DNA of 64,000 bases from NCBI GenBank assembly GCA_963969595.1, contig OZ018408.1, forward strand, positions 28,644,108-28,708,107, in the 5' to 3' direction. Each line of letters opens with the position of its first letter. The stretch's first letter is position 1. This stretch comes from Neckera pumila. Lineage: Eukaryota > Streptophyta > Bryopsida > Hypnales > Neckeraceae. The position numbers and the translations under genes were made by a program. Below the pieces are notes generated by a model, which did no database searches, had not been told where the DNA came from, and saw only the letters and a list, made by a program, of their open reading frames with translations. Shown piece by piece: positions 38,544 through 51,171 of the stretch.

Positions 38544-38609
38544 TTATTACTGCAGGGTGCACTAATTAAATATGACAAAAAATTTAATTAGTGCACCCTG
38601 CAGTAATAA
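38544..38609. repeat. Short perfect hairpin
   Basis: A 28-bp arm (TTATTACTGCAGGGTGCACT and on to 38571) is followed after about 10 bp by its exact inverse (38582-38609). It could be a minimal MITE derivative. Confidence 0.8.
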
Positions 38610-39353
38610 ATAACAAATAACAAATTATAATATAACAGTTTAACAGTTTCATACTTAAAAATAAAATATTTATAACCACAACTTCTTTCAAATTAAGATT
38701 GAGTGAACCAAAACTTGTTGAAATAAAGTCATTCCTCAATCTAACACAAAACATTATACAAACTGTATTATATAAATCAAGTGCATATACAGCTCCCAAG
38801 CAAGCAAAGACTCAATTTGTCATCACAGATGCTTCAAAGCTCCATGATTATTTCAGTCAATAGATTTGCAAGAGCCCGAGCAAAACATCACCGAACAGTA
38901 ACCAGAGCCATACTAACACAGAAACCGGCATCTCAGGCTTCTCCACAAGATGGAATGACAAAACAAATGCTAAGTTAACACAAGCTAGTCTCACACTACT
39001 GATTAACTACTACTTGCTTAGTTGAGCCTTTCCATAGAAAGACTCCTCGATCCTCCTTTTCTCCATTCAAGCAACCTCGCGGCAGAGTGAGAAAATCTCA
39101 TAAGTAGAAAAACACGGAAACACATGACTAGTAGTGAGCAAATGAGAGACGAGACTCTGAACATTCAAGTGCCATGACCTATAATATATCTTGAGCCTAT
39201 TCTAATTCTATTTCACTCTCTGGGAGATTTCAATTGAGTGCACCCTCCCCACTGCTGAAGAATGTTATCATTGCAACCAAGACATGAAAAGTTTCATGAA
39301 CAATACAAGCCACCAAACATAGATGGCAGAAGTGCAAGTAAACTATTGTATAT
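38610..39353. other. 3' flank of the acylphosphatase gene
   Basis: No gene is seen. It probably contains the 3' UTR of the acylphosphatase transcript near 39353; no clear polyadenylation motif can be assigned. Confidence 0.4.
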
Positions 39354-40452
39354 TCACGATGTTTTCTTTTTCTCAAATCCCTGGGGAACTTCCTGATCCC
39401 ATTTGGAGACATCCACGGATGTCACTTTGGCATCGGAAGGACCAGTGTGACATTGCTGGATTATGTCATCCACGGCATTAGAGGGCCCTGAAAAGACAGC
39501 TTCGACAGATCCATCCGGGAGGTTCCGCACCCATCCATTCAAGCCGAGCTTTTGAGCGGCACTTATAGTCCACTTCCGGTAGAAAACACCTTGCACAGTG
39601 CCCTTGATCACCGCATTCACCTACACTCTCACAACATCAATCAATCTCAGAGCGAAGCCACAGAATGGAACTCAATCCTGGCAGCGAAGAGTAAAACCGA
39701 ATGGTATTTTACAATAGGGGATTGCAAGCTTTCTTTGGCACAACATTTTTCTTTGGGGAATAAAAAAAATCCTTTCACTAGAAGCAACTAATCGCTGCAT
39801 ACAATAATCTCATTTCGCCTATATATAAACAGTAGATTATTTTGGAATTAGAGTACAACATCCACCTACAATAAAGTCACAACAATTTTGTAACTTGTTC
39901 TGCATGTATGGAATTCCAGAAATAATTCAAATTGAAGTACAGATATCCTAAGTTGTCATCGATCCATTTTGCCTCTCTAAAATCTAAAATGATACATAAT
40001 TCAACTTACGACTTAGCATATGTTCAAATGTTGGATTGTCATCTACCAATCAAACTTTTAACCTTCATACCTTTTAGATAATTTATCCAAATAACGCATT
40101 CTTTGACACTCATTTGTGGTGCTTCTCATGGGTAATTTCTCTTCCGTTTGAGCCCAATAAGACAAAAAAATTAACACAACCATTGTTGCTTCAAGAGATT
40201 TCTTTCAATTGCTAACAAGTTCACATCGAAGTTTGATCATACTAATACGAATTAAACGCAGCAATAAGTGGCAATTGTGCATGTCCCTCCCCCATTGTTA
40301 CCAATAAGCTTATTGCGCGAGGAGACATAATCCTAACTGTGGTGAAGGCATAATCAAAGTTTGGTAAACCCTAATCAGCGGAGAATCGGACATGGAGAGA
40401 TGGGCTAATCACGTACCGATTTAGAGTCGGAGGCAGCGCTGTGATCGGCCAT
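39354..40452 (-). CDS. Acylphosphatase
   Basis: This small cytosolic hydrolase splits acyl-phosphates. Two exons: 40452-40417 (12 codons, MADHSAASDSKS) and 39620-39354 (88 codons plus stop), joined across a 796-bp GT-AG intron in phase 0. The 100-residue product has the usual family length. The active-site loop GTVQGVFYR holds the catalytic Arg, and GWVRNLPDGSVEAVFSG holds the catalytic Asn and the second family signature. An 88-residue frame from the exon 2 border alone would lack the short N-terminus; the Ser/Lys-rich first exon resembles that of other plant acylphosphatases. The gene is head to head with the gene at 41238. No lesion is seen. Confidence 0.93.
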
Positions 40453-41237
40453 GCTGGCAGCTAGAGTTCGTGTTGTGGAAACAGCAGTAAAATTACTGCG
40501 CAGCTTCTGAGTTATATTATGTCGTTGGTGGTGGTTGTCGTTGTTGGATAAGAACAAGCTCAACTCCTTCCGAATGGGAACCACCCTGCAACTCCACAAC
40601 CCGCCTGCCTTCTTTTCCCTGAAGCAGTGTGTTGAAAAGAAGTGAAAATTTTTCAGTGCCACTCCTAAAGCACAAATCATCCCAACACCCTCTGCTCTGT
40701 GCAGGAATCACATGCTCCTTTTCCCTGAGAGACGCTCCACCAAATTTCACATCAAAGAATAGCAAGCAGATGTGATGCAAACTAAGTTAATGAATGTGAA
40801 GTTCAATATCTTGAGAATACAGTAGTGGAGGACGGAGCGTGCATTGCACAAGAAATGGGGATAAGCTGGCATTTGGCGGCCTCTCTTTACACTTGTTGCC
40901 AAGTGGAAGCGTGGCATCTCTCCCGCAGCGCCATCTGTAACCGTCGCATTCACTTTCCTTTCTTTTCATTGGAAAGAAAAAAGAAAAAGAGCCCCATCAT
41001 AAGAGATACCGGAAGTGCCAGGACTTGGTCCTGGCTATAGCCGGTTAGAATTACGCATTGCGAGCGGAGGTGCAAACGAATCATGCATTTTTCAGTCTCC
41101 GGCAAGTGTCCTGTTACTATTTGAACCTCGTTTTTGAGTTTCCCGCAAAGCATTTCGTGACATTGTGGCGTTGTGGCATCGAGTGAGGCGGGCTTTGATG
41201 TACGGTTGTTGAAATTGGCAGGCTTGAAGTTGTAGTA
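40453..41237. promoter_or_regulatory. Shared divergent promoter region
   Basis: 785 bp separate the start codons of two oppositely transcribed genes, the acylphosphatase (minus) and the lumenal protein (plus). It must hold both 5' UTRs and promoters. I can assign no TATA box or light-response element with confidence. Confidence 0.5.
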
Positions 41238-42216
41238 ATGGTCATGGCTTCCGCAATAGCAACGCAACAGGGCATGTCTGCCTCCTCATTCCTCTGCCCC
41301 AGTAGCATTTCGAACCAGGTTGAATTACCGACCCGCGCACCGTCAACCTTGGTGGTATGTCAGCGAGACAGCTTGGAGCGGAGGACTGCTGCTGCTGCTC
41401 ATGTCTCCCGAAGGTAAGCATTTGACCAAATTGCCCAAGTCAAGTCGGACGATGCAAATGAATACTCCATTGCATTTGCTTTCCGCAAGCTTGTTGTTTC
41501 TTTAGTGGTGTCAGATCTCGCAATTCCTGCTCTGCCATTTGCCCGAATTGGGTCATAGCACAATTCCTCGTTCTTCCAAGTACTAGTCCTGTCGTTCAAT
41601 TTTGAATCGCCTTCTTTCGGAGGCAAGCTCTGACATCCCCTAATGAGAATTAAGCTTATCAAACCGTAATTATGTCTTCGTATACTTTGGGAGTAGTAAA
41701 ACGCAAGGGTTGTGATTTTTGATTGCAATGCCTGTTTAGCCAGCCACACAATCACTTGTGGGTTGTGATAGCTATTGTTAGCTGTTGCACTTCAATTCTA
41801 GAATAATCTATGACACAAAGGAGTCAAAGATAAGCTTGCATAGCCTTTTGAGTTTTTCCAGATAAAGGATGATTTTATCACCCGTAGAACATTATGTGTC
41901 CAAGGAGATTGACAACCCCTAATTGTCGAGACTGTGCCCTAATTTGCCAGCTAACTCCCTGTGCAGGGTTTTGGCAGTGGCATCTGTCTCAGCAGCAGCA
42001 GCAGCTTTGGGCGTGTTCTCTCAGCCCGAAGCTGCTCAAGCCAAGCGCAACAAGCCACCACCTGAAGAGAAGAAGAAGTTGGAGCCAGAGGACAAGTCCC
42101 TCGGTGTCAACGAGCAAAGGGCGCTTGCCAATGCCCGTCGCAAAGATGCCATGAAAGCCTCAGTCGAAGCTGCAATAGCCAAGGCTAAGTCCATTTCATC
42201 TCCCCAAAGTGAGTGA
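41238..42216 (+). CDS. Small thylakoid lumen protein with Tat-type transit signal
   Basis: Two exons, 41238-41413 and 41967-42216, joined by a 553-bp GT-AG intron that splits an Arg codon. The product is 141 residues. The first 55 residues are Ser/Ala/Thr-rich with VVCQRD, a plastid transit peptide. SRRVLAVASVSAAAAALG follows, then AAQA: a twin arginine, a hydrophobic stretch and an A-x-A cleavage site, as in Tat-pathway lumenal proteins. The mature part would be only about 57 residues, highly charged: KRNKPPPEEKKKLEPEDKS and then NARRKDAMKASVEAAIAKAK. I cannot name the family; the ARRKDAMK block resembles small plant plastid proteins of unknown role. The ATG at 41238 has G at -3 and +4; an in-frame ATG two codons later is a possible alternative. 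The intron lies just before the lumen-targeting segment, suggesting separate exons for the two targeting signals. Confidence 0.85.
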
Positions 42217-43157
42217 ACCCATGGCATCGCCGACTGTAATATGCGTACAGCTTTGGCTCTTGGTTGCACACCCCTCATTGATCTTCCGCCATGATTCTTT
42301 AGATGTGATGTACTTCTAGAACTGAAATCTCAAGTTCAGCTTTTGTGCTTCAAAATGCATAAATCATCTGGTTCTTTTCTCGATCTTTGCAATGTGCTCT
42401 TTGCAATGCTCTCTTTTCGTAGCTTTGAAGATGTTGATCGCTGTTGGGTGCGTCTTGGAGATGTTGCTATAAATTCATTGTGACACAACTTGTCCTCCAG
42501 TGCTGGCAATACACGAGTTTTGGCAATAGCATGACAGTGACTGAAATGGTATTTAGCTTTTGAACATTGTGCCAGAGTCTAAGCCTGGGTGACCAAACTG
42601 TGGACTGCACTAGAACATGTAGATTATGTATTAAATAACCGACGAGCCGCGGTAGCGGCAAGTAGGTTATCGGACATAACCGGTTGTTCACTTTTCAGTC
42701 ACAACCTTTGATCTCCGTGATCCAAGGGTGTAGGAAGCAAGTTGAGAGGAGAGAAGGTTATGAGTTGCAACTTGTAATGGCAATGGTGATGGGTTGCCAA
42801 TGGGACGGTGCCACGTGAGTGTTGAAAACTCAACAACCGGTTATGAATAGTCTATTCTTCTATTTGTTTAGAGCAATTGGTGAAAAATGTAGATTAGGAA
42901 CTTGAGGGTATGTCAATATGGTGCATTGAAACGCTATCAAGATAATTTGGTGCCAACCTCCATGCCAACTCTATATCAAAGTGATTGGAAAAATGACCCT
43001 GAAATGACCTCTTTTGTGAAAATGGCATCGAACAGGAATGGCCCAATTTTTACTGATATACTCTCGAGCACATGGATGCTATAGTGTATAGTGTGGCAAT
43101 TGAAAATGACACAGCTAGTGTTGAGCGGCAAATTAAGCGGCAATTCACATGTATTTT
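42217..43157. other. 3' flank of the lumen protein gene, intergenic
   Basis: The first few hundred bases probably hold the 3' UTR. No other gene is seen. Confidence 0.4.
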
Positions 43158-45301
43158 GGTCAACTCTTTTGTGGAAAAGGAAAGATGTATAATAGGTGGT
43201 TAAGGTAAAATTACATAGCTTTCCACTATGGATCTTATAGGGGGACTATTCTTGCCCTTTAAGATGCTAATATGGTCCTATTAACCCTAAAAGGACACCA
43301 TGGATACTAAGTGTTTGATGGATTATAGAGAATCTTTCTATGCAAGATAAGAAGTGTAAATATTCATCCTTGAAAATTTGTGGGAGAAGGGAGGCCTTGT
43401 ATGGGAATCTGACCTCTAATAATTTATCTTTCTTTCTTAAACAAATGATTCACCTAGTACCAAAAGGGATGATTTTTTTAATGACTAGCAGGTCCTTCTA
43501 GAATGAATTCCCTACATGGTTTCATTAGCAATCCAAATGTGTTCCTTAGTGATTGTAGAATAATGAATAAACCTTTTGCTATATGTCAAAGCTCCATGGT
43601 AATGCTCATTGATTCAAAAGTCATAAAATGGTGACCAAATTCCAAGCCAATTTTAAATTTGAAGCCCCAATTCCAACCATTTGAATCCCAATTCTACATT
43701 GTGAGCAACTTCTATTAAATTAGGATGCCAGAGGGGTCTATACTAAAAGGACAAATTAAGATGTAGACTACAACATCAAGAACTTCAAGCTTGCAAGTTT
43801 AGTGCCATGATGGTGCATTGAAATGCTATTAAGTTAATTTGGTGCCAACCATTGTACTAACTTTGATAGGATATAAATAACACCATAATCTCTTCTTTAC
43901 TATCACATGCACCATCGTAGCACCATACTAATCTTCTAGGACCAATTTTTCTGATGAACAAGTTTGCTTACCTTACCATTATTTATGAAATCTATGTCTT
44001 GAAACCATTAAACCATTGTACAAGGGAAAAGTTGCCTTTGTTGAAAAATAATGGCAATGCTATAAAGAATGTCGTATTGGCATTGATTTTGAGAATAATG
44101 AAAATGTCTTTTAGAGAGGATATTTTGAATAAATTTATTTTTCTAGTATGTTGAAGGGTTAATAAACCATCTTGCAATATACAAAATGCGTTGGAACCGA
44201 ACATCTATCTTTTGTAAAGTATTTTTTTTGTTTATAAGCATTATTTTCTACATTCAATTTGTTATTTTCCCTATTAGGATAGCTAATCTAAATGCAATTT
44301 GTACTTAAACATTACCAAGAACAATAACAAAAAATAAAGGTACAATGATTTATCCTATTCCTGTTGTAAAAATAATCTACTAAAGGTGTACAAATGTGTT
44401 TATCTCATATTTCAAATAGAAAAAGTTAAAATGATATCTAATCATCTTCAGATAATCAAATTAAAAAATAAATGACACAAATTTTTGGCCCTAAATATAA
44501 AGATAATTCAATGTAGCATTGTAGTCTATGTAACAATCTTGAATAACTCACTTAATGCCCATTATTTACAAAGCATTATATAAAACAAAAATTCATATAC
44601 TTTTTGCACTCCATTTAAATATCCCTTCAATTTTTTTCTCAACCAAATGGTAACAACACTTATCTACACAACTATTATACCCCCCCTAAGTCAATTCAGC
44701 ACTTGTGTATTAAATAGTTTCACTTGGAATTCAAATGAGATGTCATTTTTAATTTCAATTTATTTCCATTCTAACTTTAGCATTTCAATTTCCATGAAAA
44801 ACTAAAAACCTTCAAATAAATAACCCTCTTCTATCATTTCTATCACTCTACCAATAATATATAATTAATCCCAATGTTGATCTATAGATGGGTTTTTTTT
44901 AACAAAATGTCAATTTTCATTGCTATATTCATTTGGGAACTTTAAAATGTAAAAGTTATGAGATTAAATTGCACAAAGTTAATAAATTAGAATTACACAA
45001 GTTGATTCATTCAATGCAAGCCCCACACAATGCTTGAGGATTATGTTGTTTTAGTGTAGAGTCATTTAACTTTAAAAATTCACCAAATATGCAAGTTTTA
45101 TTTCTATCCTTATCATTTTACAATTAATTTATCAGATCTATAAAGTTATCAGTATAACATAATTATATAAACACTGATTTTTTTCATTATTTATATTCAA
45201 AGCTTTACACCGCTCCATGTGCACTGAATTTGTTAACAATAGAAAAACTAGGGCCATTTGTTGATTTTATTGCTTTGTAAAGTATAATACACATCTAATA
45301 A

Positions 45302-46601
45302 CCCCTAAAGCCCCAAGGTCATTTTTTTTGGTCAAAAACGACTCAAAAGTGTCGGTTCTACTGTGTTCATCTAAGAAAAGAGAAAAAATAATTATTTTTA
45401 GAATCTAACCGTAGCATATTGTACTCAACTTATCTCTTATCATGTGGTAAAAATTTCATAAAGTTTGACTATACAAATTAGAAGATATTAGCATTCAAAG
45501 TTGGAAAATTTTGATATTTTGAACACGGACTTGCAATTTCAGATGACTTTGACCGCCATTTGTAAAAAAAATTTGCACTACAAAATTTGCCCTTAATTTT
45601 TTTTATGTTGAATAATTGAGTTGAGAATCTAGGAAAAAATTTCCAAAAAAATATACTTGATTTTCATTCTTTAAGAGATTGTTAATAGAAGTAGGTCCAA
45701 GATTGAACAAGAAACTAAATCAACAATAGCTCTAAGATGGGATTAAAACACTATAAGCCCAAAGGTGAGATTGTTTTAGCAAGTAAACTTAGCCTTTTCA
45801 AACATTTTTTTTTGAAAAAATTGTAAAAATTTCATTCAAAAATGAGTCCTACAGGTTATTTTTTCAAGAAGATGCTCTAATTGCCCCAAAAATAAGATTG
45901 TCCATTCTTTCACATAACAAATCCAAATGGAATGAATCAAAGCTTCCCATATAGATAAAAATACAATCTATGAGAAAATAATCTTAAAATTTAATTTTGA
46001 TTATTAGTAAATCTGTTGCTGAGTTTTTGACAAGTTAGGCACATACTACACTAACGCACTTTCATAGGTAACTCTGACTTAGTTGTGAAGAAGTTACAAG
46101 AATTCAATTGTTACAGGAATTACTAAAATCACCCTCCAAGTGGCTGGTTAACAAGTCATGGGTGGGGCTTACCGTACCACCCGGCTTGCAAAGTGGATGG
46201 TGCTGCATTTTGCAAGCCAAAAATCCACCTGCATTTTGCTCTGAAGAGGCCCTAATAGCCCATGTCTAGACTCTTCCAATTCTGCTCAATGAAGAGATTA
46301 CTTTCTTGCTCACTACTTCCTCCTACTTTGGGCACTTTTTGGGACATGTGTCATGGTCTCAGGAGTCCCATTAAAAAAAAATTTGTGTGAGAAGATTTTT
46401 GCTCACCACATTGAAAAAAAAGGACCTTTTGTGCCATAACTTTTGCTCCCGGGCACCGATTGAGATAAAATTATATTCCCATAAAGCTAATGTATATTTC
46501 TATCTTCACAAAAAGTTTCAAAAAATAATGATGAATATTGAGCCATAGTAGTCTACCCAAAATCCATTTTGTCCCCCGAGGAGACAATGGGATTTTAGGG
46601 A
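45302..46601. mobile_element. TTAA-flanked element, subfamily A, copy 4 (inverted, with insertion)
   Basis: 1300 bp between ATAA (45298-45301) and TTAA (46602-46605). It is in inverted orientation relative to copies 1 and 2, with ends CCCCTAAAGCCCC and TTTTAGGGA. The excess length is an unrelated insertion of roughly 350-400 bp at about 46010-46400, more GC-rich than the host element. Unit 2 has the empty site at about 56212-56215 (single TTAA in CTATTTAAAACATC). Confidence 0.85.
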
Positions 46602-46650
46602 TTAAAATACATCAACATTTTGTGATAGGTTGTGACTTCTTGTACATTAA

Positions 46651-47705
46651 CCCCTAAAAGACAAATTGAGTTTTTTGGCTACATAATGATTTTGGACAGG
46701 TTGGTGTGAATGACGATCTACATATTTTAGGTCAAAATTTTAATAGAAGGTGTGGACAAGGAGTATCTTTTATATGCACTAAATTTAAAAGTCAAATAGA
46801 AGTCAAAAGATATGATCTAATATGGTTTTTTATTAGTAAATGGGTAGTCCGAGCAGATAAAAAAATAATACTTTATCATAAATAACAAACTACAATTGGG
46901 TTTGTAGATTTATATATATGTGGGAAGCTTTTTTTTTTTTTTTTTTTTCGAACAAATAGAAGACCCATAGCATTAAAAAAAAACACCAAGTACAAAACGG
47001 CCAAGCCAAGGCTGGACAATGAAGAGAGAATGAGCTAAAAAAAAAAAAAAAAAAATAGAGAAAATATGTGGAAAGCTTTGAATCATTCTGTTTTAGTCAA
47101 TGAGATGAAAATTATGAAGAGTCTTAGTTTGTGGGCAGTTATGGTTTCTCTGCTCTAAAATAGACTTTAAAGTTGTTTATTTAACTCAATTTTCAATATT
47201 TTTGGAAAAAATAAAATCATAGGATGTACATTGTTTATTACAACATTATAAACATTGGGATTCACATTTTTCAATTCCATAATTAAATTCTTAACAATTT
47301 AGTGTTTTGAATCATTCTCTACTTCTTTCTATGTATGATTTTCCCCTATATATTGTACGATTCCAAATGATCTAAAATTTTTCAAGTATGTAACCAACTT
47401 GCCTTGAAGAATGATTCCAAAGAAGCACCACCATTTTGGACTTTTTCCATACAAATGTGAGCTTGAGAAGTGCAGCTGCCTTGTTTTCCGCAGGGCCAAG
47501 AAAATAATTTCTGTGAATTCAAAAGCTAATATCTTGCAATATACACCGTGGAAATTTTTGAAATTTCTTCCACATGTTCTCAAATCAGCATAGTATAAGA
47601 TCCTACAGTTATAGGTGTCTAAAAATGTTTGCTTTTTTCTAAAATTTGGTACTTGTATTAGAAATGGTAGTTTTGAAGTGTTTTTGGTGAAAACATAGTT
47701 AGGGA
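46651..47705. mobile_element. TTAA-flanked element, subfamily B, copy 5 (forward)
   Basis: It starts after TTAA at 46647-46650 with CCCCTAAAAGACAAATTG. The right terminus is missing: it stops at GTTAGGGA and runs directly into an inverted B copy. It contains a short LINE 3' end at 46932-47063. The start site is shared with the B copy at 56258 in unit 2, so the insertion predates the segmental duplication. Confidence 0.8.
46916..47079 (-). mobile_element. 5'-truncated LINE 3' end with target duplication
   Basis: The direct repeat ATATGTGGRAAGCTTT flanks the insert (46916-46931 and 47064-47079). The insert starts with a poly(T) run, the poly(A) tail of a minus-strand retrotransposed copy. It then has a GGCCAAGCC(AAGG)CTGG-type segment typical of plant LINE ends. 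About 130 bp survive. A second A-run lies at the far end. Confidence 0.65.
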
Positions 47706-47706
47706 C

Positions 47707-48617
47707 ATGACTATGTTCTCACAAAAAACACTTGAAAACTGCCATTTTTAGTACAAATATCCAATTGTTGAAAAAAAACTTTTTGTGACACATGTTACCG
47801 TAGGATCTTGTAGTATGCTGACTTGAAAACATATTTTAAAAATTTTAGGAATTTCCACTGCGTGGGTTGCAAGATAGAAGCATTCAAATTCATTAAAATC
47901 ATTTTTTTTGGCCCTGTGAAAAACAGGGCAGCAACACTTCACAAGCTCACTTTTCAATGAAAAAATGTCCAAAATGATGGTGCTTCTTTGGATTTTTTTT
48001 CCTAAGCAAGTTGGTTACATGCTTGAAAATTTTCACTTCATTTGGAATTGTACAACATACATGAAAAAAATAGTAAGTAGATAGTAGTAGAGAATGATTC
48101 AGAATACAAAATTGTCAAAAATTTAATTATGGAATTGAAAAATGCTAATCCCAATGGTGGCGATGTTGTAATAAATCATCCACATCCTAGGATTTTAATT
48201 TTTTCAAAAGATATTGAAAATTGAGTAAAGTAAAGGACTTCAAAGTTTATTTTAGAGTAGAGAATCCATAACTGCCCGCAAACTTAAATCTTCATAACTT
48301 TGGACTCATTTTTCAAAATGGGATGATTCAAAGCTTTTTACCTACATATAACTCTAGAAAATCAATTTCAGATTTTTGTTTTTGAAAAAAGTGATTTTTT
48401 TAATGCGCCCGGACTGCCCAGTTACGAAAAAAGTAACATATTAGGCCATAACTTTTGACTCGTATTTCCAAATGTCATGAAATTTGGTGCATATGAAAGA
48501 TATTCCTTGCCCCCACCTTTTGTTAAAATTTTAGCCAAAAATATAGAAATCTCTAGTCATACGTACCTGCCCAAAAATTCTATACGGCCAAAAAAACGCA
48601 TGTTGGTCCTTTAGGGG
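47707..48617. mobile_element. TTAA-flanked element, subfamily B, inverted partner of copy 5
   Basis: An inverted B copy that ends GGTCCTTTAGGGG followed by TTAA (48618-48621). Its own CCCCTAAAG terminus at the junction with copy 5 is missing. Together the two form an inverted dimer of nearly 2 kb with only the outer ends kept. Confidence 0.8.
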
Positions 48618-49459
48618 TTAATTTAGGGTTTCAAGGTTAAACAACGTCTATACCACCTTTGTAATAGGTTCTAATTGGATGAAAGGTAGCATTGAAGAAA
48701 ATAAAAGTTACGTATATGTAGCACCTAATTTAACCTTGGAAGGATGATGTTGACCTAAAAAGTTTGATGGATGACTTCACTATTAACTGTAGAATCAAAG
48801 AGTGCACCTACTATCTAGTCCAATAATGGGAGTATTTTGGTAACTACCTTTGTTATAGGTGGCCGTATCCTTCGAAGTTTTAATTAATCCTTGAAGGACC
48901 TTGAGGCTGAAAGTGGTCGATGGATGATTTCATTGTTTACTGGTGAAACAAAAAATGCACCTATTGGTCCAATAATCGGAGCAATTTTGGTAACTACCTT
49001 GGTCATAGGGGGTTGTGTCTATTAAGAAATCGGATAGAATGTCACTGCAAGATCTTGTAGTTCACATTGAAAGTGAGCATTTCAAAAAAATTCAGATTAT
49101 TTGACCATGCAATCTGGTATATATCTAAAGTTAAAGTTTTATTTGAATCAATGAAAAAACTAGGCAACGCACTTTGAAGGAGTATATCTTAGTGAGAAAT
49201 TTTTAAAATGATGACTTCTTTGTGCTCAATGAAAGACAAAACAATTGAAAATGCTCATGTAAAATTTCACAACACTTTGGTCATTTTGCAAGTTTTGGTG
49301 GAGCTTCCAATGCATAGTTGTCATTGAAATGAAAGTAGTGTTTGTAAGAAAAAACAAAAATGGGCACACTTGTCTTCTCCTTGAGCTTCTAGGATGTGAC
49401 CTTTTTGAGGTGGGCAACAATTGCATTGGTTGACTGACTTTTTAGTCCATGCCCAAAGT

Positions 49460-49579
49460 CACTAGAAGAAAACCTTGCTGCTCTGAACACAATCTACATG
49501 ACATTTTTTGTTTTTTAGATTATAGAAAATGAAAACATCATGTAGATTGTGTTGAGAGCAGCAAGGTTTTCTTCTAGTG
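49460..49579. mobile_element. CACTA-type MITE, 120 bp
   Basis: Ends are CACTAGAAGAAAACCTTGCT and the inverse, ending CTTCTAGTG. The arms are almost fully self-complementary. The unit 2 counterpart (about 61166-61282) is present but its left CACTA end is mutated, so the insertion predates the duplication. Confidence 0.8.
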
Positions 49580-49860
49580 ATTGAATTCCAAATAGGGAAC
49601 TTTAAAAATTTCTACAAAACAAAATGCAACTCGGAATTTGATGAAACTACCACCATTAGATTTACAATGCAGTCTATTTTCTAGAAAAAAATTTGTTGAA
49701 GGAAAACTCAATATTTGAGAACAAAGCAACTCAAAAAAGAGGGGCAGTGACTAGAAAATGGTCAATTGGGTCATTTTGGATTAAAGGATTAAAATACATT
49801 ATAAACTTTGTCACATGGCAACAAAATATCCATTTTGCTCTCCTACAAGATAGAAACACC

Positions 49861-50141
49861 CACTACACTAAAAATGATATTTAGTGTTGGCAATATTAAT
49901 TACGAACCTTGACACTAAATATCATAAGTAAGTAACAGTAAATCTAATTTCTAACACTAAATATGCTCTATGGTAAATCTGAAATCTGAAAAGGTTTACA
50001 TTTAGTGTTAGAACACGTTAAAAAAATGAACATGTTAAAAAAATGAACTAAATCCGCTACAATTCAGATTTAGTATTGTGGCTGGTAGGGGGGTAAAACA
50101 CTAAATGTCATACTGCACTAAATATCATTTTTAGTATAGTG
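49861..50141. mobile_element. CACTA-type MITE, 281 bp
   Basis: CACTACACTAAAAATGATAT on the left and the inverse on the right, ending AGTATAGTG. It is absent at the matching site in unit 2 (near 61572), so it inserted after the duplication or was lost there. The target duplication is not clear. Confidence 0.75.
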
Positions 50142-50244
50142 CACCTATTCCCACTCCAATACCCTAGACTGTTCCTAAATCTGTCCCTAGACTTCCCATT
50201 AATGTACCTTTGAAATGCTTAATTTTAATTCACAGACGCATTTG

Positions 50245-50474
50245 GAGTCACTTGTTGGTTGGACGGAGGTAATTGGCGGGACTCTTGGAGCCAATAAAGA
50301 GGAAGCAAAGGAATATTCTTAGCGTGCTAAGAATATTTACCTCCGAAGGTGGATGTTGAGGGTGAATAATCAATAGCACGCTAAGAATATTCCAACCAAA
50401 GGAAGCCAACCCTACACCGCCACGGCATGAATATTCATTGTTCACCACGGCTCTAAAGCTGTTGTGACTATCCC
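50245..50474. mobile_element. Truncated copy of the 62932 MITE, inverted
   Basis: Matches 62932-63180 in reverse orientation and keeps only one terminal repeat (GTTGTGACTATCCC at the right, followed by TA). The other end is deleted near 50245. It contains the AGCGTGCTAAGAATATT palindromic segments. Confidence 0.75.
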
Positions 50475-51171
50475 TACTATCTGGCACTCGTTACAATACC
50501 AAGCAATGTAAGAAGTACATTATGCTCTATAATTTCAAGTTTATCCTTAAGTGAGTCAGCATCAAAGTGTTTAACGGTACTCACTAGTCACCTCATGCCA
50601 TGTCAGCGCCCTCATTCGCCACCACCGCAAACCCTCAAATTCTATCTCCCACGTCATGCGCCCCCCATTGGGTGGGCCTCTCCACTCTCCAGGTGTCGCT
50701 CACCCACTTCACTCGAAGCTCCTTCCCGCCACCACCCAGTCCCCTTCATAACCAACCTTCATCGCTCTCCACCACCAAACTATCCTTCTTCCAATCTTCG
50801 ATACAGTAGTTTGAACCGACCCATTTATGTTACCGAGCAGGCACATTCAAGCTGTTTTTGATACACTTCTTACAGATCGGAGCGGAGCTGCTTCTCATTC
50901 TTCGTTTTGGTGGAGCGGTCCATTTTCTTCAGGTAGAATTGCAATTAGGTTTTCAATTTCTGGATTCTGGTTCTGTTTTGGCAAAGTTTTGATCGAGTGG
51001 TTTAATACAGTGATTTCGGCAGGTGGGTTGGAAGTTTAACGCAAGTTGAGTGTGGAGTGAGTTGGGTTTGTAATTGTGGGTCTGATTGGAATTCTCTGTG
51101 CTTTTGGGTTTTACAGGAAGCTAGGAGACTTGTTGATCGAGAGAGAGGGTGATTTGATTTGATCGTCCACC

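Noticed and set aside
50595..50861. Proline-rich open frame upstream of the Cys-rich gene (also 63315-63736)
   Set aside because: Two frames are open in the same place, the sequence is upstream of a 5' UTR intron, and no domain is recognisable. The similarity between units is explained by the segmental duplication.
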